Origin: JAGPUQ01 sp036677085
GTDB taxonomy: Bacteria > Pseudomonadota > Gammaproteobacteria > Pseudomonadales > Porticoccaceae
DNA: 64,000 nt
Assembly (NCBI GenBank): GCA_036677085.1
Contig: JAKFFI010000052.1
Coordinates: forward strand, 1 to 64,000
Direction of reading: 5' to 3'
In this document: piece after piece, positions 16,692 to 25,351 of the stretch
How positions within the stretch are numbered: the first letter of the stretch is position 1
Layout: each line of letters begins with the position of its first letter
The notes under the pieces: model-generated
What the model was told of the DNA's origin: nothing
Seen by the model: only the letters and a program-made list of their open reading frames with translations
The model's database searches: none
Program-made: the position numbers and the translations under genes

Positions 16692-17834
16692 ATGGCGGAC
16701 GACAGTTTTTTCGGTCAGCAGAGTTTCAAAATCCTGAGTCGGCCAGATCACGCGCTCGCGGCAGGATCAATCAACCGATCTTTCAGCAACCGGTCTTTCA
16801 GCAGCCGGTCGTTCGGCAACCAGCTTGCCAGACGAGGCGCGGGGCCGAGGACATCCTGCGTCACGAAGAAAAAAGCGAACACGCCTCATCCCTGGTTACG
16901 GCTCGTCCTGGGTTTTCTGGCCACCACAGGCAGCATCGCCGCATCCGCGGCCGCCGATAGGCTCAACGGCTTCGATCTTGGCGGAGCTCTGGTTCCCGTG
17001 CAGGCTATCTATCAGGGCGGGCCGCCGAAGGACGGCATTCCGGCAATCGACAATCCGCGCTTCGTCGCTGCCGGGCATACGACCCTCGACGCGGATGATC
17101 GCGTGCTCGGCGTGGTCCGCAATGGCGTGGCGAAGGCTTATCCGGTCCGGATCCTCAACTGGCACGAAGTTGTCAATGACCGATTCGGCGCCGATGGTGT
17201 TGCCGTGACCTACTGCCCGCTGTGCCGGAGCGGCGTGGCCTTCCTGGCGCGCGTGAAGGGACAGCAGGCAACGTTCGGCGTGTCGGGGCTGCTTTACGAC
17301 AACAACGTCCTCCTGTACGACCGCGAAACGCAGTCGCTGTGGTCACAGATGCGACACCAGGCCGTCACCGGCCCCATGAAGGGCGAGCGGCTGGAACCGT
17401 TGCCCATGACCCATGCGACCTGGGGATGGTGGCGCGCGCGCCATCCCGATACGCTGGTGCTGTCCTTCGACACGGGGGTGACGCGGGACTACGCGACGGA
17501 TCCATACGGCGATTACGAGCGGGTGCCGAAGCTGCATTTCCCGATAAGCGCCGTATCTGATCGTCTTGGCGTGAAGGATGTCGTGGTCGGTGTAGCGATC
17601 GACAATCGGTACAAGGCGTATCCGCTGGAAGCACTGCGGAAAGCGAAGACCGCCGTCAACGACACGCTCGCGGGACGCAGGATAACCCTTCACCACGACG
17701 CCGCCAGTGGGGCCACGGTGGTAACCGATACGACAGGGAACGAAATCCCGAGTCTGGTGGCCTACTGGTTTGCCTGGTACGCCTTCCATCCCGACACGGA
17801 GATATTCGCGGCACAGGAGATGGACGCTCCTTGA
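16692..17834 (+). CDS. DUF3179 domain-containing exported protein
   Basis: A 380-residue protein. The N-terminal ~60 residues are low complexity with repeats (NRSFS, NRSFS, SRSFG). A hydrophobic export segment (LRLVLGFLATTGSIAASAAA) follows, then the DUF3179 domain: GGPPKDGIPAIDNPRFV, LNWHEVVNDR, VTYCPLCRSGVAF, FGVSGLLYDNNVLLYDRET, and the closing AYWFAWYAFHPDTEIF. Function is unknown; the CPLC cysteines could bind metal or act in redox. The true start may lie past the repeats but no better codon is seen. A truncated paralogue is at 23703. Confidence 0.85.
   Translation: MADDSFFGQQSFKILSRPDHALAAGSINRSFSNRSFSSRSFGNQLARRGAGPRTSCVTKKKANTPHPWLRLVLGFLATTGSIAASAAADRLNGFDLGGALVPVQAIYQGGPPKDGIPAIDNPRFVAAGHTTLDADDRVLGVVRNGVAKAYPVRILNWHEVVNDRFGADGVAVTYCPLCRSGVAFLARVKGQQATFGVSGLLYDNNVLLYDRETQSLWSQMRHQAVTGPMKGERLEPLPMTHATWGWWRARHPDTLVLSFDTGVTRDYATDPYGDYERVPKLHFPISAVSDRLGVKDVVVGVAIDNRYKAYPLEALRKAKTAVNDTLAGRRITLHHDAASGATVVTDTTGNEIPSLVAYWFAWYAFHPDTEIFAAQEMDAP
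16775..16822 (+). repeat. 15-bp in-frame tandem repeat in the DUF3179 gene
   Basis: Three diverged copies of a CCGGTCTTTCAGCAA-type unit encode (N/S)RSF(S/G). Being a multiple of three, it changes length without breaking the frame. It is placed before the export signal, which is odd for an exported protein. Confidence 0.65.
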
Positions 17835-17902
17835 CGCGGCGCCGGGAAAATCCGGGCAGCCGCAGAGATGCCGTAAACGCCTTCGCCCCCGGACCCCAAG
17901 CC

Positions 17903-18028
17903 ATGCACGACCTTGCCAAGGCGTATGACGGTGGACAGACAGGCAGTGTCGTCGATGTTGAAATCATTGACGAACCGCTGACGGCCGCGGAGCGGCACCG
18001 GGCTTGTCACGCCGGCGCCTGCTGCTGA
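17903..18028 (+). CDS. Small Cys-terminated ORF of unknown function
   Basis: A 41-residue frame starting MHDLAKAYDGGQTG and ending RACHAGACC. An in-frame TTG at 17831, overlapping the DUF3179 stop, would give 65 residues. It ends 22 bases before pstS and points the same way. The double-Cys tail recalls the CC end of ArsM in this window, which would suit arsenic binding, but there is no recognised family. It may be chance. Confidence 0.3.
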   Translation: MHDLAKAYDGGQTGSVVDVEIIDEPLTAAERHRACHAGACC

Positions 18029-18050
18029 GCCCTGTTCTACCTTTCGCGGG

Positions 18051-18890
18051 ATGACCATCGCAGTGAAGATAGTGATGACGAATTCATGGCGTATGTTCCT
18101 GCCGGCCCTGTTCGGCCTGATGGCATTTGCCGGAATGACGCATGCGACCGAACGGCTGGTAGTGACCGGTTCCAGCACCATCGCGCCTCTGGCGCTGGAA
18201 ATCGGCAAGCGTTTCGAGCAGCGCTATCCCGGCGTCGAGGTCGACGTTCAATCGGGTGGATCGTCACGCGGCATCGCCGATGCGCGATCGGGACTCGCGG
18301 ACATCGGCCTGGTGTCGCGTGCGCTCAAGCCAGAAGAAAGCGATCTGATGGCCCACGCCATTGCCGCGGATGGCGTGGGCATGATCCTGCACGCCGACAA
18401 CCCGGTGAAGTTCTTGTCCGATGAACAGATCAAGGCGATTTATACCGGCCAGATAACCAACTGGAAACAAGCAGGAGGGCTGGACGCGCGCATCACCGTG
18501 GTCAACAAGGCCGAAGGCCGTTCGACCCTGGAGTTGTTTCTGCACTACTTCCATTTGAAGAATAGCGAGATCAAGGCGCACGTCGTGATCGGCGAAAACC
18601 AGCAAGGCATCAAGATGGTCGCCGGGAATCCGGGCGCCATCGGCTATGTTTCCATCGGCAGCGCGGAATTCGAGGAAAAGCGCGGCACACCGATCAAGCT
18701 GTTGCCCATGGCGGGGGTCGTCGCCACCGTCGAAAACGTGCGCTCCGGGCGCTTCCCGTTGTCGCGTCCGCTCAATCTGGTGACCCGCGGCGCACCGTCC
18801 CCGCGCGCTGGACGTTTTATCGACTTCGCGCGCTCCGCCGCAGTGGGCGATCTTGTCGAGTCCCAGTTCTTTGTCCGGCCTGAGCGCTGA
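18051..18890 (+). CDS. pstS: Phosphate ABC transporter substrate-binding protein, PstS family
   Basis: A 279-residue periplasmic binding protein with a signal peptide ending near MTHATE and the phosphate-site motifs LVVTGSSTIAPLALEIGK, QSGGSSRGIADARSGLADIG, and KAIYTGQITNWKQAGG. It captures phosphate, and such proteins can discriminate for or against arsenate. It is first of four overlapping genes (pstS-C-A-B). An in-frame ATG at 18075 is an alternative start. No PhoU or PhoBR gene is nearby, and the placement inside an arsenic locus suggests a dedicated role. Confidence 0.88.
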   Translation: MTIAVKIVMTNSWRMFLPALFGLMAFAGMTHATERLVVTGSSTIAPLALEIGKRFEQRYPGVEVDVQSGGSSRGIADARSGLADIGLVSRALKPEESDLMAHAIAADGVGMILHADNPVKFLSDEQIKAIYTGQITNWKQAGGLDARITVVNKAEGRSTLELFLHYFHLKNSEIKAHVVIGENQQGIKMVAGNPGAIGYVSIGSAEFEEKRGTPIKLLPMAGVVATVENVRSGRFPLSRPLNLVTRGAPSPRAGRFIDFARSAAVGDLVESQFFVRPER

Positions 18891-19725
18891 CCGCCGCCTG
18901 GCACTGCTCTCCGCCCTGTTCGCAACGGGCGCCGCACTGCTGTTGCTGCTCGTCTTGGGTTTTCTCGTTAGCGAATCCTGGCCGGTATTGAACGCGGGCG
19001 GCTGGAGAGCCTTTCTTGCCGATGGGGTCTGGTATCCGCTCGAAGGCCGGTTCGGACTGTTGTCAATGGTCTGGGCGACGCTTGCCACCGCGGTCGGCGC
19101 GCTGTTGCTGGCCGCGCCGCTGGGCGTCGCGGGAGCAATCTTCCAGTGCTTCTACGCGCCGCCGGCGGTGGCCAAACTATACCGGTCCGTACTTGCGTTG
19201 CTGGCCGGCATCCCCTCGGTCGTCTACGGACTGTGGGGGCTGACCGTGCTGGTGCCGCTGATTGCTCGCTGGGCGCCGCCCGGTGCCAGCCTGATCGCCG
19301 CAATCCTGATTCTGGCGTTGATGGCGCTGCCGACGGTCACGCTCACAAGCGCCACGGCGCTGGGCGCCGTGCCCCGCTCCCTGCTGCAGGGCGCTGCCGC
19401 GCTCGGAATGACACGCAGGGGCATCATCCTCGGTGTGGCCGTGCCGGCGGCGCGCGATGGCATGCTTGCCGGCCTGCTGCTCGCCGCGTTGCGGGCGCTT
19501 GGCGAGACCATGGCGGTGCTGATGGTGGCGGGCAATGTCGTCCGCAATCCCACTGACCTGTTCGAACCGGTGCGTGTTCTTACCGCCAATATCGCCCTTG
19601 AGATGGCTTACGCGACCGGCGCGCATCGCGCGGGCCTGTTTGCGTCCGGTCTGTTACTGACAGTGATGGTGCTACTGCTGGCCTGGCTGGCGGCACGGGC
19701 GGGCGACCGGCAGCGTGATGTCTGA
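18853..19725 (+). CDS. pstC: Phosphate ABC transporter permease PstC
   Basis: A 290-residue inner-membrane permease with about six to seven hydrophobic segments and the ABC coupling loop TLTSATALGAVPRSLLQGAA followed by ALGMTRRG. It continues with ALRALGETMAVLMVAGN, typical of PstC/PstA. The start is a TTG that overlaps pstS by 38 bases; a second TTG at 18871 is possible. It forms the channel with PstA and is energised by PstB. Confidence 0.87.
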   Translation: MSSPSSLSGLSADRRLALLSALFATGAALLLLLVLGFLVSESWPVLNAGGWRAFLADGVWYPLEGRFGLLSMVWATLATAVGALLLAAPLGVAGAIFQCFYAPPAVAKLYRSVLALLAGIPSVVYGLWGLTVLVPLIARWAPPGASLIAAILILALMALPTVTLTSATALGAVPRSLLQGAAALGMTRRGIILGVAVPAARDGMLAGLLLAALRALGETMAVLMVAGNVVRNPTDLFEPVRVLTANIALEMAYATGAHRAGLFASGLLLTVMVLLLAWLAARAGDRQRDV

Positions 19726-20551
19726 ACGCATCTTCACCGCTGCGATCTGGGCTGCGGCGCTACTGGTGGTGGGTGTATTTTGTTTCCTGCTGGGGGACCT
19801 TGTGCGGCAAGGCGCACCGCATCTGTCGTGGCGCTTTCTGTTGACCGCGCCTGCTGACGCGGGGCGCTCTGGCGGCATTTCATCGATCATCATCTCCACC
19901 CTGCTGATTCTCGCCGTCGCCATGGCGGTAGCCGTCCCGTCCGGGCTGGGTGCCGCGCTGTGGCTGGCGGAATACGCGCGTGGCAAACGCGCGGCGAGGC
20001 GCGTGATTCGCCTCAGTCTCGACGTGTTGGCCGGTGTGCCTTCAATCGTCTTCGGTTTGTTCGGCAATGCGTTTTTCTGCATCTTCCTGGGTCTGGGCTT
20101 TTCGATTCTCTCGGGCGGCCTGACCCTTGCCTGCATGGTTCTGCCGATCCTCATTCGCACCAGCGAAGCCGGCCTGTCGGCGGTCACGGAGGAGTGGCGA
20201 CGTGGCGCAGCCGCGCTGGGCATGACGCGCGCTGCCGCCTTGTGGCACATTCTGCTGCCCGCCGCCGCGCCCGCGATCACCGCCGGCCTGATACTCGGCA
20301 TGGGCCGCGCAATTGCCGAGACGGCGGCGCTGCTTTTCACCAGCGGCTATGTGGATCGCATGCCTGACTCGCTGTACGACTCGGGGCGCTCGCTCTCTGT
20401 GCATGTCTACGATCTGTCGATGAACGTTGCTGGCGGCGATGTGGCGGCCCATGCCTCGGCGCTGGTGTTGGTGTCGCTCATCGTTGTGCTCAACGGCGGC
20501 GCGCTTGTACTTTCCGATCGCTGGGCGACAAGGAAAATCACCGTATCATGA
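19718..20551 (+). CDS. pstA: Phosphate ABC transporter permease PstA
   Basis: A 277-residue membrane permease with several hydrophobic segments, a conserved LDVLAGVPSIVFGLFGNAFF segment, a coupling loop VTEEWRRGAAALGMTR, and GMGRAIAETAALLFTSGY. It overlaps pstC by 8 bases and pstB by 4 (ATGA), giving tight translational coupling. It partners PstC in the translocation channel. An alternative GTG start lies 3 bases upstream. Confidence 0.88.
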   Translation: MSERIFTAAIWAAALLVVGVFCFLLGDLVRQGAPHLSWRFLLTAPADAGRSGGISSIIISTLLILAVAMAVAVPSGLGAALWLAEYARGKRAARRVIRLSLDVLAGVPSIVFGLFGNAFFCIFLGLGFSILSGGLTLACMVLPILIRTSEAGLSAVTEEWRRGAAALGMTRAAALWHILLPAAAPAITAGLILGMGRAIAETAALLFTSGYVDRMPDSLYDSGRSLSVHVYDLSMNVAGGDVAAHASALVLVSLIVVLNGGALVLSDRWATRKITVS

Positions 20552-21390
20552 CCATTCCACAAAACAGCCACTATCCCACCTATACCCTTGGCAGCGTCGC
20601 ATCCGGGCCACCCTGTTGCGATCCGATAACCCATATCGGCGTCGCCGGGCTTTCGATAGCGTACGGTGCTACCACCGTACTGGACGACGTGACGCTCGAT
20701 ATCTACAAGGGTTGCGTCACCGCGCTGATCGGGCCTTCCGGTTGCGGCAAGACCAGTTTCCTCACCGCCCTTAACCGGCTTACGGACTTGATTCCCACGG
20801 CGCAGGTCAGTGGAGTCATCCGCTTTGAAGGCGGCGACCTGCTGGATCCCCGTACTGACCTGCTGGGCCTGCGGCGTCGCATCGGCATGATCTTCCAGAA
20901 GCCGAATCCATTTCCGCTTTCCATCCGCCGCAACCTTGAACTTCCCCTGCGCGAGCATGGGGTACGACAGCGCGAGCTCCTGGACCACAAGATGGAAACG
21001 GCACTGCGCGACGTCGGACTGTGGAACGAAGTACGAGGCCGCTTGAACAGCCCCGCGCTGGCGTTGTCCGGCGGGCAGCAACAGCGCCTGTGCATAGCCC
21101 GGGCTCTGGCGCTTGAACCGACGGTTCTGCTCATGGACGAACCCTGCAGCGCGTTGGATCCCATCTCGTCAAGCGTGGTCGAGGAGCTGATCCAGCGCCT
21201 GCGGGGTCGCTACACCGTGGTCATCGTTACGCACAACCTTGCCCAGGCGCGTCGGGTTGCGAACTATGCTGCTTTCTTCTGGATGAAAGAGCGCGTTGGC
21301 AAGCTGATAGAGTTCGGTCATAGCCGATCACTTTTCGATGCGCCTAACGATCCCTTGACCGTCGCCTATCTCAGCGGAAAGGCTGGCTAG
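20548..21390 (+). CDS. pstB: Phosphate ABC transporter ATP-binding protein PstB
   Basis: A 280-residue ABC ATPase: Walker A IGPSGCGKTSF, Q-loop GMIFQKPNPFPLSI (the FQKPNPFP form is characteristic of PstB), signature ALSGGQQQRL, Walker B VLLMDEPCSALDP and switch His VIVTHN. An N-terminal extension of about 30 residues precedes the ATPase core. It completes the transporter operon, and its start overlaps pstA by 4 bases. Confidence 0.92.
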   Translation: MTIPQNSHYPTYTLGSVASGPPCCDPITHIGVAGLSIAYGATTVLDDVTLDIYKGCVTALIGPSGCGKTSFLTALNRLTDLIPTAQVSGVIRFEGGDLLDPRTDLLGLRRRIGMIFQKPNPFPLSIRRNLELPLREHGVRQRELLDHKMETALRDVGLWNEVRGRLNSPALALSGGQQQRLCIARALALEPTVLLMDEPCSALDPISSSVVEELIQRLRGRYTVVIVTHNLAQARRVANYAAFFWMKERVGKLIEFGHSRSLFDAPNDPLTVAYLSGKAG

Positions 21391-21459
21391 CCGCCTGCCG
21401 ACCGTTTGGGCATGCACTGTCTGCATCGCACAAGGGGTGCCGTGAAACACCATCCATCG

Positions 21460-22848
21460 ATGGATGCAAAGATCTTCTACTGGGCGGCGAGGATCCTGAT
21501 TGCCGGGCTGCTGGCGTTTTCCCTGTTTGCTTGCAGTTACTACAAGCCTGCTCCCGACCTCGAACGCCTGTATCGCGGCGCCAGAGAGGATCACCATCGG
21601 CCGCCGGTAATCCTGATCCCCGGTATTCTGGGTACTCGTCTCAATGATGCCGCCGGTCGCGAAATCTGGCCAGGTTCGACGTGGCAGCTGCTGACCTCGC
21701 GCTATCCGGAGTTGGCGCTGGCCATTGAGCCGAGAACGTTGCAACCTGTTGCCGATGAACTGCTACCGGCAGGGTTGTTCGAAAAAGCGGCGGGCAAGCA
21801 GTATTACAGCCGGATTCTCCAGGTATTGGAGAGCGCCGGTGGCTATGCCGCCGGTACCGCGGGAACGCCGGTTACCGACGCCCGGCCACGCTACTACGTC
21901 CTCGCCTACGACTGGCGGCAGGACGCGATGACAAATGTTGGGTTGCTTGATCGGCTGATAGAACAGGTGCGGGTCGATTACGGTCAGCCCCATCTGCAAG
22001 TCGACATTATCGGCCACTCCATGGGTGGTTTGATCGCCAGATACTATGTCCGCTATGGCGCCCGGGATCTGCTGGACGGCAATGCATTTGAGGTAACCCA
22101 CGACGGAGCGCGGAAAGTTCGCAGGTTGATCCTGGTGGGAACTCCTAACCTGGGTTCCGTCGAGGCCATGCACTCCCTGATCGTCGGGGCCAATCTGGGG
22201 TTCAGGGAAACCTTCCCTGAAGTGCTGATGACCATGCCCGCCATTTACCAGTTGTTCCCTCACGCTCTTCATGAATGGTTGTATACGACCGAAGGGCAAG
22301 TTCTGGAGCGCGATCAGTTTGACGCCTATATCTGGCAGCGGTTTGAGATGGGGCCCTGGAGTCCGGCACTGCGACTCCGCATCCGGCAGCGGATGGGAGC
22401 AACGGAAGGGCAGCAGTATCTGGCGACATTAGAGGCTGCTTTCCATCGCCACCTGGAGCGCGCTCGGCGCTTCACCTGGTCATTGACCGTGCCCGAGCCG
22501 GAAGGTGGAGTTCGCCCAGTAATTTTTGGTGGCGATTGCGATTTGACCCCGGCCCGCTTGGTAGTTGAAGAAGTCGATGGCGAGTCGACCCTGAGATTGT
22601 GGCCAAAACAGATTGCCGTTGCGGTGCCCGGCGTGGACTATGAGTCCCTGATGATGGAACCGGGGGACGGTACCGTGACCAAGGCATCGCTGCTGTCCCG
22701 CAATGTGCTCGACCCCGTGGCGACCCGTCATCCGTACCTGAATTTTTCCGCGTCTTCCGTGTTTTTCATATGCGAACGCCACGATGTGCTGACGTCCAAT
22801 ATCACCTTTCAGGACAATTTGCTTCATGTGTTATTGAGTGTTGACTGA
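21460..22848 (+). CDS. LCAT-like alpha/beta hydrolase lipoprotein
   Basis: A 462-residue hydrolase resembling lecithin:cholesterol acyltransferases: VILIPGILGTRLND near the start, VLAYDWRQD, nucleophile elbow IIGHSMGGLIARYY, and GTVTKAS with catalytic residues toward the end. The N-terminal segment RILIAGLLAFSLFAC is a lipoprotein signal with lipobox LFAC. ATG 21460 is preferred to the upstream TTG and ATG because it places the signal correctly. It probably acts on lipids in the cell envelope. It follows pstB but is separated by about 70 bases. Confidence 0.85.
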   Translation: MDAKIFYWAARILIAGLLAFSLFACSYYKPAPDLERLYRGAREDHHRPPVILIPGILGTRLNDAAGREIWPGSTWQLLTSRYPELALAIEPRTLQPVADELLPAGLFEKAAGKQYYSRILQVLESAGGYAAGTAGTPVTDARPRYYVLAYDWRQDAMTNVGLLDRLIEQVRVDYGQPHLQVDIIGHSMGGLIARYYVRYGARDLLDGNAFEVTHDGARKVRRLILVGTPNLGSVEAMHSLIVGANLGFRETFPEVLMTMPAIYQLFPHALHEWLYTTEGQVLERDQFDAYIWQRFEMGPWSPALRLRIRQRMGATEGQQYLATLEAAFHRHLERARRFTWSLTVPEPEGGVRPVIFGGDCDLTPARLVVEEVDGESTLRLWPKQIAVAVPGVDYESLMMEPGDGTVTKASLLSRNVLDPVATRHPYLNFSASSVFFICERHDVLTSNITFQDNLLHVLLSVD

Positions 22849-22929
22849 TTGGCTGATACCGAGTTTTGAACGCCTTCGTCCAGATCAACGCAACCAGAAC
22901 ACACGGCAAGATGATTTCTTTATGTGATG

Positions 22930-23337
22930 TCATTTCATGCGCGCTGTAAACTTCACATCCATATCCCGCAACAGATATAGCGCAAAGCACGCCGCCAGCA
23001 TCGGCCATGCAGCGAAGAACAGCAAATTTGGTTCGACAAAATACTGTTTCCACGACGACAGCGTGGAAACGCCATGCACCACGAGAACGAATCCGTAGGA
23101 AAACCGTTTATACAGCCCTGCCATGAACAGCGCGATAATGACGAGTTCGATCAGGCCGATCCCCATCATGATGGATGGTCCCAGACCGCTAATAAAGTAA
23201 AAATTCTCAAAGACTTTTGTGGCGTGAGCTGGCGAAATGAGTTTGTCTATCGTCCAGACCAGCATAACGACAAAGACGCCGAGGCGCAGTACAAACAAAG
23301 CCCATTCAATTCTGGATTTTTCGGTCATTGCTGGCAT
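22930..23337 (-). CDS. DoxX-like four-helix membrane protein
   Basis: A 135-residue integral membrane protein with four hydrophobic helices (LRLGVFVVMLVWTIDKL, IGLIELVIIALFMAGL, YGFVLVVHGVSTL, LLFFAAWPMLAACFALYLL). The layout and length fit DoxX-like proteins, whose biochemical role is unsettled. AGGAG lies about 10 bases upstream of ATG 23337; a second ATG at 23328 is possible. It faces the LCAT-like gene convergently and stands alone. Confidence 0.65.
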   Translation of the reverse strand: MPAMTEKSRIEWALFVLRLGVFVVMLVWTIDKLISPAHATKVFENFYFISGLGPSIMMGIGLIELVIIALFMAGLYKRFSYGFVLVVHGVSTLSSWKQYFVEPNLLFFAAWPMLAACFALYLLRDMDVKFTARMK

Positions 23338-23702
23338 TTATCCTGTTCTCCTTTGTGCCGCATTTTGCTTGTGGCCTGCGGGCTGACTGCGAGATTCTTG
23401 GTGATATCTGCGGGGCGGCAGGCAGGGAACACAAGGAAGGTAAGCACCCTTTCCCGGGTGGGTCAACCCTGATGCGCGGGCGCCAGCAGGGTATCCATCC
23501 CGGGAATCATTTGAAGCGCGCCAAAAAGCCGCATGGAGTGGCTCCGAGCGCAGGAGCGGGCCGTTTCATGGCCAAAATGCGCTGAGGCAGATCCCGGCCA
23601 GGTGTAAGGACTGGCCGCAACACTTCGACATAAGGGGCAAGCGGCATTCGGCGAGCACCCGAAACCCCGTCCAAATCTCAGTCGTTGATCGGAGCACGCG
23701 CG
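23338..23702. other. Gap without a supportable gene
   Basis: Several short frames occur but none has a recognisable domain or a convincing start. This stretch separates the minus-strand DoxX-like gene from a plus-strand truncated DUF3179 gene and presumably holds the promoter for the DUF547/thioredoxin/CcdA run. I could not pick out clear -35/-10 boxes. Confidence 0.4.
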
Positions 23703-23996
23703 ATGGCGCTTCGGGTAAGTCTTTCCGTGTATTCACTGCGGACGCTATGGGCCGTGCCCACAAGTGCCGCCGGGACGGACACGGATTTTTCCCGGGCGAC
23801 GGTCGATCTCGGTGAAATCCGCTCCAGCGGTCCCGGCAAGGGCGGTATTGCCGCCATCGAAGCGCCAAGGAAGGTCCGACTATTCCGCACAATGGACGCT
23901 ATGCGAACGGTGGAAGGGATCGGGAGTATCGATCGTACCGCGCCGCAAAAACTGCTGCGCTGGGTCGAACGCTTCCATACCTGGCAGCGGGCCTGA
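23703..23996 (+). pseudogene. Truncated DUF3179-like gene
   Basis: The frame has an export-signal-like start (MALRVSLSVYSLRTLWAVPT), then TDFSRATVDLGEIRSSGP and GKGGIAAIEAPR. This matches the opening of the DUF3179 domain (compare GGPPKDGIPAIDNPRF in the full gene at 16692). After about 30 more residues it stops, without the CPLC or FGVSGLLY blocks. The stop is 2 bases before the DUF547 start, so it may still be translated as a leader. I read it as a decayed second DUF3179 gene. Confidence 0.6.
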
Positions 23997-23998
23997 CC

Positions 23999-24802
23999 AT
24001 GCGACACCACCGGCGGACCCTGGCCATGATCGCAAGCGTGCTCATCAGCGCTGACGCGGCAGCGCTGGACCACAACTATCGCGACTACGCGGCGCTGCTG
24101 GGCAAGCACGTGCACTGGATCGCCGACGGCCACTCCAGCACCGTCGACTATGCCGCCCTGAAACGCGACAGCAAGGCGCTGGATCAGGTGCTGACGGCAT
24201 CCTCCGCGGTGACGCCCGGCCAGTTCGAAGCCTGGGACCGAAACCGCCAGATGGCGTTCCTGATCAACGCCTACAACGCATTCACCCTGCAGCTGGTGCT
24301 GTCCGGGTACCCGGACCTCAAATCCATTCGGGACCTGGGATCGCTGCTGCGCTCGCCCTGGAAACGGCCATTTTTCGACCTGCTCGGCGAACAGCGGAAC
24401 CTGGACTGGATCGAGCACGACCACCTGCGGCCGGTGTACGCCGAACCGCGCGTGCACTTTGCCGTCAATTGCGCCTCGGTCGGTTGCCCGGCCCTGCGCC
24501 CGGAACCCTATGCGGCAGCCCAGCTCGACCAGCAACTGCACGACCAGCAGCGGCGTTTTCTGAGCGACCGCACGCGCAACCGCTTCACTGCCGGCGACGG
24601 CACGCTGCGCGTGTCGCAGATATTCAAGTGGTTCGCCGAGGACTTCACGACGGCCGACGGCGGCGGTCTGCGGCAATGGCTGGCCGGTCATGCCGCACTG
24701 CTGGCCGACAACCCTGCCGACCGCGAGCGCGTCCGACGCGGGGATTTCAGGCTCGATTACCTTTCCTACGACTGGAGCCTGAACGGGCGTGTGGTGCGTT
24801 GA
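23999..24802 (+). CDS. DUF547 domain-containing exported protein
   Basis: A 267-residue protein with an N-terminal signal peptide (to about residue 21) and the DUF547 hallmarks: DYAALKRDS, FLINAYNAFTLQLVL, HFAVNCASVGCPALRPEPY and VSQIFKWFAEDF. Function is unknown; an alpha/beta fold and conserved Cys/His suggest hydrolase-like or metal-binding activity. It is the second gene of a run leading to thioredoxin and CcdA genes, a redox-flavoured context in the periplasm. Confidence 0.87.
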   Translation: MRHHRRTLAMIASVLISADAAALDHNYRDYAALLGKHVHWIADGHSSTVDYAALKRDSKALDQVLTASSAVTPGQFEAWDRNRQMAFLINAYNAFTLQLVLSGYPDLKSIRDLGSLLRSPWKRPFFDLLGEQRNLDWIEHDHLRPVYAEPRVHFAVNCASVGCPALRPEPYAAAQLDQQLHDQQRRFLSDRTRNRFTAGDGTLRVSQIFKWFAEDFTTADGGGLRQWLAGHAALLADNPADRERVRRGDFRLDYLSYDWSLNGRVVR

Positions 24803-24889
24803 GAACTCCGGCACGAACGTGTGCAGCGCTGCCCAAAGGGAACGACCACGATTTGATTTGCTTGTCCACCAACCCACGAGGACCCGGCC

Positions 24890-25351
24890 ATGCTGATTCC
24901 CACTGTTCATCGTTTCCGCAAGTCGCTGGCGCTGGCAGCGCTTGTGATACTGGGCCTGTCGGACCCGGCACTGGCGAACCAGGCGCAGGTCACCGCCGCC
25001 CCGCCGGTAGCCAGCACGCAGCAAGCCACGCCAGAACCGTTCACGGCAGCGCGTTTCGAGGCGCTGCAGGCGGACAACGCGCTGATCCTGGTCGACGTGG
25101 CAGCCACCTGGTGTCCCACCTGCAAGGCGCAAAAAGCCGTGATCGACGCGTTCCGGCAGCAGCACCCGGAAATTGGCCTGCACGTCCTGACCGTCGATTT
25201 CGACACGCAGAAGGAATGGGTCAAACACTTCAAGGCGCCACGGCAGTCGACCTTGCTGGTTTACAAGGGCAGCGAACAGCGCTGGTTCGCCGTGGCTGAA
25301 ACGCGTGAGGATACAATTACCACGGCGCTGCTCGAAGCAGCCGGCAGCTGA
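24890..25351 (+). CDS. Periplasmic thioredoxin-like protein
   Basis: A 153-residue thioredoxin-fold protein with an N-terminal signal peptide (SLALAALVILGLSDPALA) and the active site DVAATWCPTCKAQKAV (CPTC). The cis-Pro is in PRQSTLLVYKG. Its stop overlaps the CcdA start (TGATG), so the CcdA-like protein probably passes electrons to it across the membrane. It may keep a periplasmic Cys protein or a metalloid substrate reduced. Confidence 0.9.
   Translation: MLIPTVHRFRKSLALAALVILGLSDPALANQAQVTAAPPVASTQQATPEPFTAARFEALQADNALILVDVAATWCPTCKAQKAVIDAFRQQHPEIGLHVLTVDFDTQKEWVKHFKAPRQSTLLVYKGSEQRWFAVAETREDTITTALLEAAGS

Noticed and set aside
15847..16822. Short tandem repeats that might be taken for a CRISPR array
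   Set aside because: Units are 14-15 bases, contiguous without spacers, and no cas genes are present.
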